A DNA stretch of 29,968 bases, from NCBI GenBank assembly GCA_030826265.1, contig JAPJOH010000027.1:1-29968 (forward strand), in the 5' to 3' direction. Of the stretch, positions 18,131 through 27,025 are shown in pieces; position 1 is the stretch's first letter; each line of letters opens with the position of its first letter. Under the pieces are notes generated by a model. It was not told where the DNA came from, did not search any database, and saw only the letters and a program-made list of their open reading frames with translations. Position numbers and translations under genes: made by a program. Source of the DNA: Collinsella aerofaciens (GTDB lineage: Bacteria; Actinomycetota; Coriobacteriia; Coriobacteriales; Coriobacteriaceae).

Positions 18131-19582
18131 ATGGCGGACAAGAACGCAGAAGTTGCAGTCGAGGATAATGGCGGCATGAAGAAAACGCTTTCGCTCTGGA
18201 ACTTCTTCACCATCGGTTTCGGTGCCATCATCGGTACCGGTTGGGTTCTGCAGGTCGGTGACTGGATGGTCGTGGGCGGCGGTCCCGTTCCCGCTATGAT
18301 CGCATTCCTCTTGGGTGCAATCTTCCTCGTGCCCGTCGGAGCTGTTTTCGGTGAGCTCACGGCTGCTATCCCCATCTCGGGCGGTATCGTCGAGTATGTC
18401 GATCGTAGCTTTGGCCGTACGCTGAGCTACATCACCGGATGGCTTTTGGCCCTGGGCAACGGCATCCTGTGCCCGTGGGAGGCCATCGCCATTTCGACCC
18501 TCGTGTCCGAGATGTTCGGCAGCCTGCCCGGCCTTGAGTGGCTGCGCGCCGTCAAGCTCTACACCATCCTGGGGGCCGACGTCTACCTGTTCCCGACGCT
18601 GATCGCGCTCGGCTTTGCAGTCTACGTCATCTTCCTCAACTTCCGCGGCGCCAGCTCGGCTGCCAAACTCCAGGCCTTCCTGACCAAGGCCCTGCTCTGC
18701 GGCATGCTGCTCGCCATGGGCGTCTCGCTGTTCACCGGCTCGCCGGACAACGCCATGCCTGTGTTCTCTCAGGTCGCCGGCGCTGGCGGCGGCAAGGCCG
18801 CTACCGAGAGCACCAGCCTGTTCGCCGGCATCGTGTCGGTCCTGGTTCTGACTCCGTTCTTCTACGCCGGTTTCGACACCATTCCTCAGCAGGCTGAGGA
18901 AGCAGCCGAGGGCCTCAACTGGAACAAGTTCGGCAAGATCATCTCCCTGGCCCTGCTGGCCGCCGGCGGCTTCTACATGGTCTGTATCTACTCGTTCGGC
19001 ACCATCCTCGACTGGCATGAGTTTGTTAAGAGCCCAGTTCCCGCGCTCGCCTGCCTCAAGGGCATCAACATGCTTCTGTACCTGGCCATGCTCGTCATCG
19101 CCACGCTTGGACCCATGGGTCCGATGAACTCCTTCTACGGCGCCACGAGCCGCATCATGCTCGCCATGGGCCGCAAGGGCCAGCTGCCCGAGCAGTTCGC
19201 CGAGGTCGACCCCAAGTCCGGCGCTCCCAAGCTCGCCTGCGTCGTTCTGGGCGTCATCACCGTCGTCGGACCGTTTTTGGGCAAGAACATGCTCATCCCT
19301 CTGACCAACGTGTCGGCTCTCGCCTTCATCTTCTCCTGCGGCATGGTCGCCCTCGCCTGCCTGCGCATGCGCTTCACCGAGCCCGACCTGCCCCGTCCCT
19401 ACGAGGTGCCCGGCGGCAAGTTTGGCATCTCCCTCGCTATTGCTGCCTGCGCCATCATCATCGGCCTGCTCGTGATTCCGTTCTCTCCCGCCTCCCTCAA
19501 CATGGTGGAGTGGAGCATCGTGATCGGCTGGCTGGCCGTCGGCCTGGCTCTCATGGCCTTCACCAATTCCCGCAAAAAGTAA
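18131..19582 (+). CDS. APC-family amino acid permease
   Basis: The 483-residue membrane protein has about 12 helices. The first helix carries GFGAIIGTGWVLQVGDW, matching the G-A-I-I-G-S/T-G substrate and ion-binding break of the amino acid-polyamine-organocation superfamily. PISGGIVEYVDRSFG and the following helix match the second conserved region. It should import an amino acid, or exchange one with a product, across the cytoplasmic membrane. AAAGGAGGGG gives a clear start. The amidohydrolase gene follows by 131 bases, which suggests that the imported compound or its derivative is the enzyme's substrate. The exact amino acid cannot be read from sequence. Confidence 0.88.
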   Translation: MADKNAEVAVEDNGGMKKTLSLWNFFTIGFGAIIGTGWVLQVGDWMVVGGGPVPAMIAFLLGAIFLVPVGAVFGELTAAIPISGGIVEYVDRSFGRTLSYITGWLLALGNGILCPWEAIAISTLVSEMFGSLPGLEWLRAVKLYTILGADVYLFPTLIALGFAVYVIFLNFRGASSAAKLQAFLTKALLCGMLLAMGVSLFTGSPDNAMPVFSQVAGAGGGKAATESTSLFAGIVSVLVLTPFFYAGFDTIPQQAEEAAEGLNWNKFGKIISLALLAAGGFYMVCIYSFGTILDWHEFVKSPVPALACLKGINMLLYLAMLVIATLGPMGPMNSFYGATSRIMLAMGRKGQLPEQFAEVDPKSGAPKLACVVLGVITVVGPFLGKNMLIPLTNVSALAFIFSCGMVALACLRMRFTEPDLPRPYEVPGGKFGISLAIAACAIIIGLLVIPFSPASLNMVEWSIVIGWLAVGLALMAFTNSRKK

Positions 19583-19602
19583 CGCCGAGCCGGGGCGGAT
19601 CA

Positions 19603-19631
19603 GGTGCGCGGGACCCTCTCTTCCGCGCACC
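19603..19631 (+). other. Intercistronic hairpin between permease and amidohydrolase
   Basis: GGTGCGCGG (19603-19611) and CCGCGCACC (19623-19631) form a 9-bp perfect stem. There is no T-run, so it may stabilise or process a shared transcript or weakly reduce read-through. Confidence 0.45.
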
Positions 19632-19713
19632 GAACCCGGCACCACTTGGGTAGCTTTGTGAGGCCTTAACCCAACACGGCCTCGCCCACTATATGGATCC
19701 ATAAGGAGGAACC

Positions 19714-20991
19714 ATGTCCACTAAGTATGCAATCGTTGGCGGCAAGCTCATCGACGGCACCGGTGCCGAGCCGGTTGAGAACTCCCTCGTTCTCGTCGAC
19801 GACAACGGCAAGATCGAGTACGCCGGCGCCATGCAGGACCTTCCCGAGGGCGTTGAGGTCATCGACGCCGCCGGCAAGACCGTCCTTCCCGGCCTGATCG
19901 ACACCCACCTGCACTTCTCGGGTAACTTGACCGACGATGACACCGACTGGGTCATGCAACCGCTCCTCGAGAAGCAGGCCGTCGCCGTCAAGCAGGCCTA
20001 CGACTGCCTCACCCACGGCCTCACCACCGTCTGCGAGATCGGCCGCTTTGGTATCCAGATCCGTGACTGCATCGACAAGGGCGTCTTCAAGGGCCCGCGC
20101 GTTCTGGCCACCGGCCTTGGCTTCTGCCGCGTTGCCGGCCACGGCGACTCCCACCACTGCAGCCAGGAGCTCAACAAGGAATCGCACCCCTGGGGCGACC
20201 AGGTCGACGGTCCTTGGGATCTGCGCAAGGCCGTCCGTCGTCGCCTGCGCGAGAACCCCGATGCCATCAAGATCTGGGCTACCGGTGGCGGCATCTGGCG
20301 CTGGGACTCAGGTCGCGACCAGCACTACTGCTCCGAGGAGATTCAGGCTGTGGTCGAAGAGGCCAAGATGGTCGGCATCCCCGTGTGGAGCCACTGCTAC
20401 AACAACCACGCCGCTGCCTACGATTCCGTTCGCTTTGGCTGCGAGCAGCTGATTCACGGCTTCGATATCGATGAGCGCACTATGGATCTCATGGCCGAGC
20501 AGGGCACCTTCTTCACTCCGACGATCGCCTTCCTGCCCACCTGGTACGCCACCTATCCGCCCGTCTACGTCCCCGAGCTGCACGACAAGTACGAGGGCAC
20601 CCTGGTCGAGAAGGAGCTGCAGCGCAACTACGACTGCCTGCGCGAGGCCAAGAAGCGCGGCGTCGTCATGACGATCGGCTCCGACTCCTTCTCCTTCGTC
20701 ACCCCGTACGGCACCTGCTCCATCGAGGAGATGTACGAGTTCGTCGACAAGATCGGCTTCACCCCGGTCGAGACCATCACCTGTGCCACCCTCAACGGTG
20801 CCAAGATGTGCCACATCGAGGACGAGACCGGTTCCATCGAGGCCGGCAAGTGCGCCGACCTGCTGGTCGTCAACGGTGACGTCGCCGCCGACATCCACGT
20901 GCTCAACACCGACAACATGGACGTCATCATGAAGGACGGCTGGATTGTCGAGGGCGGCACCTTCGGCGAGGCAAACAAGTACAGCGCCTAA
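19714..20991 (+). CDS. Metal-dependent amidohydrolase (imidazolonepropionase/prolidase-like)
   Basis: The 425-residue protein has the composite beta-sandwich and TIM-barrel layout of the amidohydrolase superfamily. Metal ligands are visible: H65 and H67 in DTHLHF, K186 in IKIWATGG (probable carboxylated bridging Lys), H227 in SHCYNN, H248 in IHGF and D324 in GSDSF. This set matches the binuclear zinc subgroup that includes Xaa-Pro and Xaa-Arg dipeptidases and N-acyl amino acid hydrolases. It is cytoplasmic, with no signal peptide. AAGGAGG gives a clear ATG. Pairing with the APC permease, and proximity to arginine catabolism, make a dipeptide or acylated amino acid a reasonable substrate guess, but this is inference. 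Confidence 0.85.
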   Translation: MSTKYAIVGGKLIDGTGAEPVENSLVLVDDNGKIEYAGAMQDLPEGVEVIDAAGKTVLPGLIDTHLHFSGNLTDDDTDWVMQPLLEKQAVAVKQAYDCLTHGLTTVCEIGRFGIQIRDCIDKGVFKGPRVLATGLGFCRVAGHGDSHHCSQELNKESHPWGDQVDGPWDLRKAVRRRLRENPDAIKIWATGGGIWRWDSGRDQHYCSEEIQAVVEEAKMVGIPVWSHCYNNHAAAYDSVRFGCEQLIHGFDIDERTMDLMAEQGTFFTPTIAFLPTWYATYPPVYVPELHDKYEGTLVEKELQRNYDCLREAKKRGVVMTIGSDSFSFVTPYGTCSIEEMYEFVDKIGFTPVETITCATLNGAKMCHIEDETGSIEAGKCADLLVVNGDVAADIHVLNTDNMDVIMKDGWIVEGGTFGEANKYSA

Positions 20992-21036
20992 GCTACCGTT
21001 CATCGATGGCTTGATGTAAAACACAGTATTTGATTG

Positions 21037-21076
21037 CATAATGCAATGGAGAGGGTCGCTTGCGGCCCTCTTTATT
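21037..21076 (+). terminator. Terminator or leader attenuator before the first LytS-like kinase
   Basis: AGAGGGTCGC (21050-21059) pairs with GCGGCCCTCT (21062-21071), with one G-U pair, then TTATT. Outer GCAAT/ATTGC bases extend the stem. It can terminate the amidohydrolase transcript. A -10-like CATAAT at 21037-21042, with TTGATG 20 bases further up, lies directly before it, so it might instead sit in the leader of the kinase mRNA. Confidence 0.7.
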
Positions 21077-21109
21077 GCTATGGGGTGCGTCGGTAAGAAG
21101 GAGATGACG

Positions 21110-22495
21110 GTGGATCTCAATAGGCTGATTCTGGGCAAGAGCTACAACTCTACCAAGGTCTTTCGTACCGCTCAGCATGTGGTTCAAGCCATCTTGCTCG
21201 GTATTGTCGTTCCGCTGCTTATCCTGCTGCTCATCTGGGATCTAACCGATAATCCCAATCCCGTTCCGGCCGTTGTCGTCATTGCCGGCTTGGTCATGCT
21301 GTGCTTCTTCTTCTCATACGTCTTTGTCGTTCCCGACGACCTTACATCGAGCGCTACCGACCGCACGCTCGCCATCGCGTCGAAAATATTCGCCTACACG
21401 TCGCGCGGCCTTACGCCCGAAGCTGCCCTGGGCGCCTCTAAGATCATCCTGTCCGAAACTATCGCCTCTGCCATCTGCTTTACCGACGGCAAGCAGGTGT
21501 TGGCAAGCTGGGGCGAGGACTCGGCAAAATGCCCCGCGGGCACCCCGGTGGTGCTGCGGACTACGCTCAACGTGATCAACAGCGGTGAGCAAAGCGTGTT
21601 CTCGCGCGATGCCTCGACCGAGACGGGTGGCTACTTTCCGCGCCTGCGCGCCGGTATTGTCGCACCGCTTACCGTGCGCGGGCATTGCGTGGGCACGCTC
21701 GAGCTGTATTATCCCCGTCCGAGCAGCATCGATATGCGCCAGACGGCGCTTGCCTCGGGCTTTGCCGACCTCATTTCCACGCAGCTTGCGAGCTTTGAGC
21801 TCGAGCGCCAGGACGAGCTTACGGCCCGCGTGGAGCTGCGCGCCTTGCAATCGCAGGTCGATCCTCATTTTCTATTCAATACCATTAGCACGATCGTGTC
21901 GCTCGTTCGAACCGAGCCGGACAAGGCCAGGTCGCTGCTGATCGACTTTTCCAATTACTACCGTCAGACGCTTTCTGATTCCGATACGCTCACCACGCTC
22001 GAGCACGAGGTGGAACAGGGTACTCGTTATATCAATCTTATGCAGGCCCGGTATGGCGACGGTCGTCTGCGCGTCTCGGTCGATATCGACTTTGAGGTGC
22101 GCGATTGCATGGTGCCGCCGTTTATCTTGCAGCCGTTGCTCGAAAACTGCATCAAGCACGCGCAGCGCGAGACCGAGCCGCTTTCTATTTATGTTAGGGC
22201 TTTCGAGATCGATGACGGTTTGGAGATCATCGTCGAGGACGATGGCATCGGTATGAGCGAAGAGGTCTGCGCGCATCTGTTTGAGCAACATCGCCGAGAG
22301 GAGCCCGAGAGCATTACCGCCGACGGCTCCGTCAAGCGAGGTTGCGGCCTGGCGCTCTTTAACGTGCTTCAGCGCATCCATTTCTTTTACGGAGAAGATT
22401 CCGGCATGCGCGTGAAGTCCCAGGAGGGCGTGGGAACGCAGGTCATCGTCGAGCTGAACGGCGAGACGCATGAGCCTGCGCCGTTGACGGCGTAG
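21110..22495 (+). CDS. LytS-like sensor histidine kinase (GAF, His_kinase, HATPase)
   Basis: About 461 residues from GTG 21110, which has AAGGAG six bases upstream; ATG 21104 touches that site, and ATG 21041 lies ahead of the terminator hairpin, so both are rejected. Two membrane helices (about 23-45 and 53-74) are followed by a GAF-like sensor region ending in GIVAPLTVRGHCVGTLELYY. The phosphoacceptor motif is VDPHFLFNTIS with His near residue 253, as in the PF06580 kinases. The ATP domain has LLENCIKHA, VEDDGIGMS and GCGLALFNVL. It lacks the 5-helix LytS sensor, so the signal is probably sensed by the short membrane part or the cytoplasmic GAF domain. Its response regulator follows by 38 bases. 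It is paralogous to 27022-28365. Confidence 0.9.
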   Translation: MDLNRLILGKSYNSTKVFRTAQHVVQAILLGIVVPLLILLLIWDLTDNPNPVPAVVVIAGLVMLCFFFSYVFVVPDDLTSSATDRTLAIASKIFAYTSRGLTPEAALGASKIILSETIASAICFTDGKQVLASWGEDSAKCPAGTPVVLRTTLNVINSGEQSVFSRDASTETGGYFPRLRAGIVAPLTVRGHCVGTLELYYPRPSSIDMRQTALASGFADLISTQLASFELERQDELTARVELRALQSQVDPHFLFNTISTIVSLVRTEPDKARSLLIDFSNYYRQTLSDSDTLTTLEHEVEQGTRYINLMQARYGDGRLRVSVDIDFEVRDCMVPPFILQPLLENCIKHAQRETEPLSIYVRAFEIDDGLEIIVEDDGIGMSEEVCAHLFEQHRREEPESITADGSVKRGCGLALFNVLQRIHFFYGEDSGMRVKSQEGVGTQVIVELNGETHEPAPLTA

Positions 22496-22533
22496 CACGC
22501 GGTTGGATTGAGAGAAAAAGAGGGGAAGCACAT

Positions 22534-23268
22534 ATGTCCGAAGGCTGGAACATCTTGGTGGTTGATGACGAGCCTCCCATTAGGGCTGAGCTACGCTATC
22601 TGTTGGAAAAGGATACGCGTGTGGGCCAGATTGCCGAGGCGGGCAATGTCACCGAAGCCGTGGAGTCGATTCTGTCGAACAAGCCCGACGTGTTGTTTTT
22701 AGACATTACCATGCCCGGTCGCTCGGGAATTGAGCTTGCCGAGACGCTGCAGAACCTAAAGACGCCGCCGGTGGTTGTGTTTGTGACGGCGTTTGCCGAG
22801 TTTGCCGCCGATGCGTATAACCTCGATGCGGTCGACTATGTCGTCAAGCCGGTCGAGGACGCACGCCTGTCAAAGGCACTCGACAAGATCGAGGCAGCCT
22901 TGGGTGTCCGTCGTGTTATCCACGCCCCGCGCCAGCCTTTGCGTCTGACGGTGGACCGCGGGGGCAAAAAGGTGTTCATTCCCGCCGCAGACGTCTGCTA
23001 CTTTGAGGCGCGCGCCGATTTTTGCAACGCCATCTGCGCCGAGGGAACGTACCCGATCAATGAGTCGATCTCTTCGCTCGAGCGTCGCTTGGGCTCCGAG
23101 GGCTTCATTCGCGTTCATCGCAGCTATCTGGTCAATTTGGAAGACGTGCACAATGTTGAGATTGGCTCCACGGGGTTGATGGAGCTCAGGCTTGACCGCG
23201 TGAGCTCGACGGTGCCAGTGTCCCGTCGTCGTGCCGCCGAGGTCAAGTCGCACCTGGGGCTTGCGTAA
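22534..23268 (+). CDS. LytTR-family response regulator, partner of the first kinase
   Basis: The 244-residue protein has a receiver domain (VVDDE near residue 9, phosphoacceptor D57 in FLDITMPG, VTAF and VKPVED) and a C-terminal LytTR DNA-binding domain from about 135. The latter shows FIRVHRSYLVNLEDV and VPVSRRRAAEVK. LytTR regulators bind paired direct repeats and often control cell-envelope, quorum or toxin genes. AGGGGA precedes the ATG. It is co-transcribed with the kinase. The next gene, the phospholipase-like protein, has its own candidate promoter and may be a target. Confidence 0.93.
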   Translation: MSEGWNILVVDDEPPIRAELRYLLEKDTRVGQIAEAGNVTEAVESILSNKPDVLFLDITMPGRSGIELAETLQNLKTPPVVVFVTAFAEFAADAYNLDAVDYVVKPVEDARLSKALDKIEAALGVRRVIHAPRQPLRLTVDRGGKKVFIPAADVCYFEARADFCNAICAEGTYPINESISSLERRLGSEGFIRVHRSYLVNLEDVHNVEIGSTGLMELRLDRVSSTVPVSRRRAAEVKSHLGLA

Positions 23269-23301
23269 GAGGCTTGCGTGCCGTCGTTTACCATCGCAGG
23301 T

Positions 23302-23328
23302 TTGGCATGAGCGCGCGGTGGGCATAAT
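23302..23328 (+). promoter_or_regulatory. Candidate promoter of the phospholipase C-like gene
   Basis: TTGGCA at 23302-23307 and CATAAT at 23323-23328 are separated by 15 bases, slightly short of ideal. Transcription would start about 25 bases before the ATG at 23361. Confidence 0.35.
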
Positions 23329-23360
23329 GGGTAGCATCGAATGAAATCGAAAGGATCATT

Positions 23361-24305
23361 ATGCCCGCGCTTATCACCCATCATCTGTTTGGCGAGGAAA
23401 GCATCGACCGTCTTCCGCAGGGCGTCATCACGTCCGATGAAGAGCGCATTGCCTTTATCTTGGGCAACCAAGGCCCCGACCCGTTCTTCTTTCACATTCT
23501 GACACCGCGTGTTTCCGACTGCACGCTGCTGGCGCAGGTCATGCATCGGTCGCGCATGTCTCGTCAGTTTGCGTGCCTGCGCGACGGCGTGTCACATTTG
23601 CTGCCGCGCGACGCCAGCTTGGGTCGTGCCTTTGCGCTGGGCCTGCTGTCTCATTACGTGCTCGACCGCAACGCCCACCCCTTTGTCTATGAGCAGCAGT
23701 TTGGCATCGTGGAGTCCGATTCAGAGCTTGAGGATTCGAGCAGTCAGGTCCATGCCGTGATCGAGAGCGACCTGGATGTACTGATGCTGCAGCTTAAACG
23801 CGATGGCGCTACGGTCGACGATTACCCGCCGGCGGGCGAGATTGTCACCACCGATCGCATCAATCGCGTGGCCGGCGTGCTGATGAGCTATGTTGCCGGA
23901 CGCGTGTACGGCATAGACATTCCGGCGGGGGAGTACGGTGCTGCCGTTGCCAATATGCAGCGACTTTACCGCGCGATTGAGCCGGCCGGCTCCGCAAAGA
24001 CGCGCGCGATCTCGCTGGTTGAGGGCTTGGTGCACGACTACTCGCTGCTCGACGGCCTTGCCCATCGCGTGACGACGGAGCTGCCCGAGCGCACCGGTAA
24101 CCTGGGCCATCTGACATGGAAGAATCCCTTTACCGACGAGGTCTCGAACGAGAGTTTCCCCGAGGTCTTTGATCGTGCGCTGGTCGATTACGAATGCACG
24201 GTCGCACGTTTTATCGAGACCGGTGACATGGATGCCGTGACCAGTCACGTCAACTACAGCGGTCGCGTGCTCAATGCCGATGAGGAGTTCGACCGCGAGG
24301 AATAG
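23361..24305 (+). CDS. Zinc-dependent phospholipase C-like protein
   Basis: The 314-residue all-alpha protein resembles the zinc-dependent phospholipase C family (PF00882-like). It has an N-terminal THHLFG motif, GNQGPDPFFF at about 35-44 and GLLSHYVLDRNAHPF at 94-108, with H98, D102 and H106 as probable metal ligands; H131 and E135 may add to the site. There is no signal peptide, so the bacterial member probably acts inside the cell, and its real substrate is unknown. AAAGGA precedes the ATG. It sits between a LytTR operon and a MFS transporter gene, each with its own promoter-like box. Confidence 0.78.
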   Translation: MPALITHHLFGEESIDRLPQGVITSDEERIAFILGNQGPDPFFFHILTPRVSDCTLLAQVMHRSRMSRQFACLRDGVSHLLPRDASLGRAFALGLLSHYVLDRNAHPFVYEQQFGIVESDSELEDSSSQVHAVIESDLDVLMLQLKRDGATVDDYPPAGEIVTTDRINRVAGVLMSYVAGRVYGIDIPAGEYGAAVANMQRLYRAIEPAGSAKTRAISLVEGLVHDYSLLDGLAHRVTTELPERTGNLGHLTWKNPFTDEVSNESFPEVFDRALVDYECTVARFIETGDMDAVTSHVNYSGRVLNADEEFDREE

Positions 24306-24333
24306 GGCCCGTGCGTGCCCCTTTGCCGAATCC

Positions 24334-24365
24334 TTACCGGCGGTTCTGGACAGTTGGGGTACGAT
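24334..24365 (+). promoter_or_regulatory. Candidate promoter of the MFS transporter gene
   Basis: TACGAT at 24360-24365, preceded by GGGG, resembles the -10 boxes found before nifJ and the glycosyltransferase. TTACCG at 24334-24339 is a weak -35 with a 20-base spacer. The ATG follows at 24407. Confidence 0.25.
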
Positions 24366-24406
24366 GAACTAACTGCATATCGGGCGAATACGAAGGGTCC
24401 CTGTCC

Positions 24407-25666
24407 ATGAAATACACCAAGCTCGAGCGTAACTGGGTTATGTATGATGTGGGCAATTCGGCCCTTGTGCTGCTCAATACCTCGGTGGTGCCCATTTACT
24501 TTAACGCCATCAATACCGGCGCTTCCTCGGCCGACCTGGTGGTCGCCTGGGGCAATGCGCAGACGATCGCCTCGCTGGTCATTGCCATGCTCATGCCCAT
24601 TCTGGGCGCGCTTGCCGACTACGCCGGCAACAAGATCAAGTTCTTCTTGGGCTTCTTCCTCACGGGCCTGGTGCTTTGCCTGGCGCAGGCTATCCCAATG
24701 TCCGCCATGGCATTTTTGACCGTGTACGTGCTGTGCACCATCGGCCTTAACTCTTCTATGACGTTCTACGACGCCATGCTGCCCGACATTACCACCGACG
24801 AGCGCATGGACGCCGTGTCCAGCTCGGGCTATGCCTGGGGCTACATCGGTTCCACCGTGCCGTTCGTCATCTGCCTGGCGCTCATCATGGGTGGCCCCGC
24901 TCTTGGCGTCCCTACCATGCTGGCAACGCGTCTGTCGTTTATCATCACTGGTGCCTGGTGGCTCATCTTTACCCTGCCGCTCATTCGCACCTATAAGCAA
25001 AAGTACGGTCGCGAGCGCGGTCCCGAGGACACTATCGGCCACATCGTGGGCGGTGTGTTCTCCGAGGTCGGACACACCATGCGCGAGATCGCCCACAACA
25101 AGACCGTGCTGGTCTACATGATCGCGTTCTTCTTCTATATCGACGGTGTGCACACGGTCATTTCCATGGCCACCAGTTACGGATCGGCCTTGGGCATCGA
25201 TTCGACGCAGCTGGTGCTTGCGCTGCTCGTTACGCAGTTTGTTGCTTTTCCGTCTGCCATCATCTACGGCAAGCTCGCCGGACGCGTGGGCACGCTCAAC
25301 ATGATCTTGGTGGCGGTCGCCGCCTACATGGGCATTGTGCTGTTCGCCGCGTTCTTCCTAAAGACCGCCTTTGAATTCTGGGTGCTTGCCATTATGGTCG
25401 GCCTGTTCCAGGGTGGCGTGCAGGCGCTCAGCCGTAGCTACTTTGGCCGCATTATCCCCAAGGAAAAGTCCAACGAGTACTACGGCTTCTTTGACATCTT
25501 TGGTCGTTATGCAAGCGTTATGGGCACCTTCCTGGTGTCGGTCGTCACCTCGCTGACCGGCAACCCGTCGCTGGGCGTCCTTTCCATTGGCGTGCTGCTG
25601 ATCGTTGGCTTTATGCTGCTGGTCCGCCTGTCCCGCATGACTCGGGCGGCAGAGCATGCCGCATAG
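24407..25666 (+). CDS. UMF1-type MFS transporter
   Basis: The 419-residue protein has about 12 membrane helices. The N-terminus KLERNWVMYDVGNSALVLL matches the UMF1 (Atg22-like) branch of the major facilitator superfamily, where YDxANS/YDVGNS is conserved. GALADYAGNKIKFF after the third helix is the MFS loop 2-3 motif, and SRSYFGRIIPKEKSNEYYGF is the conserved late cytoplasmic segment of this family. The transported compound is unknown; eukaryotic relatives export amino acids from vacuoles. It appears to be monocistronic or loosely linked to the following glycosyltransferase gene. Confidence 0.88.
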   Translation: MKYTKLERNWVMYDVGNSALVLLNTSVVPIYFNAINTGASSADLVVAWGNAQTIASLVIAMLMPILGALADYAGNKIKFFLGFFLTGLVLCLAQAIPMSAMAFLTVYVLCTIGLNSSMTFYDAMLPDITTDERMDAVSSSGYAWGYIGSTVPFVICLALIMGGPALGVPTMLATRLSFIITGAWWLIFTLPLIRTYKQKYGRERGPEDTIGHIVGGVFSEVGHTMREIAHNKTVLVYMIAFFFYIDGVHTVISMATSYGSALGIDSTQLVLALLVTQFVAFPSAIIYGKLAGRVGTLNMILVAVAAYMGIVLFAAFFLKTAFEFWVLAIMVGLFQGGVQALSRSYFGRIIPKEKSNEYYGFFDIFGRYASVMGTFLVSVVTSLTGNPSLGVLSIGVLLIVGFMLLVRLSRMTRAAEHAA

Positions 25667-25731
25667 GAGCGAGCGGCTATTGTGCCTGTCCACGGTACTC
25701 TTTTGGGGTTATCCGCAATAAACATTGCGAC

Positions 25732-25764
25732 TTGCGAGCAATGATTTGCCCAAGTGGGTATGAT
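25732..25764 (+). promoter_or_regulatory. Candidate promoter of the glycosyltransferase-kinase-regulator operon
   Basis: TATGAT at 25759-25764, preceded by TGGG, is a good -10 box. TTGCGA at 25732-25737 is 21 bases upstream, a long spacing. A terminator-like hairpin follows between it and the first gene. Confidence 0.3.
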
Positions 25765-25780
25765 GGAATCAGCTAGGTCG

Positions 25781-25816
25781 CGGGGCGTCGCCTGTGTTTG
25801 GCGGCGTCCCGTTTTT
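25781..25816 (+). terminator. Terminator or attenuator hairpin before the glycosyltransferase
   Basis: CGGGGCGTCGCC (25781-25792) pairs with GGCGGCGTCCCG (25800-25811) through G-C and two G-U pairs, followed by five T residues. It either ends the MFS transporter transcript or, given the -10-like box upstream, forms a leader attenuator for the operon that begins at 25838. Confidence 0.7.
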
Positions 25817-25837
25817 GTGTTGCAGGGAGGGTAAGGC

Positions 25838-27025
25838 ATGAACGCCACAGTCGTGATTCCAACGTATTGGGCGGGCGATGACGCTTGCGCAAACGCCCCT
25901 GGCACCTATGACCATTCGACGCGACTCAACGCCGACAATCCCGAACTCGACCGCTGCCTGGCCTCGCTTGAGCAGGTGCGTGACATCCCGCGCATCATCC
26001 TTTTGGTGGTCTGTCCCGTTTCTGCCACAGCCGATGTGTCGCTGCGCGTGCACGAGATTGTCGACGCGCATCCCACGCTCAAGGTCACCGTTGTCACCAA
26101 CACCCAGGCCTCGCGCATCGCAGACCGGGTTGCTCAGATCGCGCCCAAGGGTTCGGGCGAGTGCGTGAGCCTGCGAGGCTACGGTGCCATCCGCAACATG
26201 GGGCTAGCCTGTGCCGCTGTGCTGGGGCATGACGCGGTTATCTTTTTGGATGACGATGAGACTGTCATCGACGCCGACTTTATGAAGCGCGCGACCTATG
26301 CGTTGGGGCAGCAGACGCGTCAGGGCTTGCCGATCTTGGTCAAGAGCGGCTATTTCTACGATCGCGACGGCTCGCCGCTGGCTCCCACGGACAAGGCGGG
26401 CATCTGCCATCGTTGGTGGACCAAGCGCATCGAGTTCAACCGTTGGATGAAAAAGGCGCTTTCGGGCACCCGCATCTCGCGCTCCAACTACGTGTGCGGC
26501 GGCCTGATGGCCCTGCACGCCCGCACCTTTACGCGTGTGGCCTTTGACCCGTTTATCACCCGCGGCGAGGACTTGGATTACCTCTTTAACATGCGCATGT
26601 TTGGCTACGACGTGTGGTTCGATAACGAGTGGACCGTGCGCCATCTGCCTCCGGAGTCCGAAAAGCGCTCACCGCGCTTTATGCAGGATGTATACCGTTG
26701 GTACTACGAACGGGCCAAGTTGACATTCGCCGCGCATCAAAAGGAGCTCATTCCCGTTACGGCGGCATCGCTCATGCCCTACCCGGGCCCGTGGATTTCG
26801 CGCGAGCTCGACGACCGCGTGCGCAAGACCGCTATGGTCCGCAGCGTGTTTACCCGCGAGCATGAGGGCTACCTGCGCATCTGGCGCCATGGTATCGACG
26901 AGGCAAAGGCCTATGCGCGCCAAAACGCTGCAAGCTACCTGCGTTTCCAGAGCTTTTGGCCCAAGATCATGGACGGGCTTTGGCGTGACGCACAACTGAT
27001 CAGTATCCTGGAGGGGGCCGAATGA
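25838..27025 (+). CDS. Family 2-like glycosyltransferase
   Basis: The 395-residue protein begins NATVVIPTYW, the nucleotide-sugar-binding strand of GT-A enzymes. It has FLDDDE at about 137-141 (DxD-type metal site) and RGEDLDYLFNMRMFG at about 241-255, which supplies the catalytic-base ED. No membrane span is evident, so it is probably a cytoplasmic or peripheral enzyme that moves a sugar to a cell-envelope or other acceptor. The acceptor cannot be inferred. GGGAGGG precedes the ATG. Its stop overlaps the start of the second LytS-like kinase by four bases (ATGA), so the two are translationally coupled, an unusual partnership. Confidence 0.85.
   Translation: MNATVVIPTYWAGDDACANAPGTYDHSTRLNADNPELDRCLASLEQVRDIPRIILLVVCPVSATADVSLRVHEIVDAHPTLKVTVVTNTQASRIADRVAQIAPKGSGECVSLRGYGAIRNMGLACAAVLGHDAVIFLDDDETVIDADFMKRATYALGQQTRQGLPILVKSGYFYDRDGSPLAPTDKAGICHRWWTKRIEFNRWMKKALSGTRISRSNYVCGGLMALHARTFTRVAFDPFITRGEDLDYLFNMRMFGYDVWFDNEWTVRHLPPESEKRSPRFMQDVYRWYYERAKLTFAAHQKELIPVTAASLMPYPGPWISRELDDRVRKTAMVRSVFTREHEGYLRIWRHGIDEAKAYARQNAASYLRFQSFWPKIMDGLWRDAQLISILEGAE

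Noticed and set aside
17897..19702. Open frame of 601 codons antisense to the APC permease
   Set aside because: The same codon-bias effect applies. The product is Gly/Glu/His/Asp-rich without motifs, and the permease on the other strand has clear family signatures.
21041..21109. Upstream ATG at 21041 as start of the first kinase
   Set aside because: It would place coding sequence across a terminator hairpin and has no ribosome site. GTG 21110 has AAGGAG at six bases.
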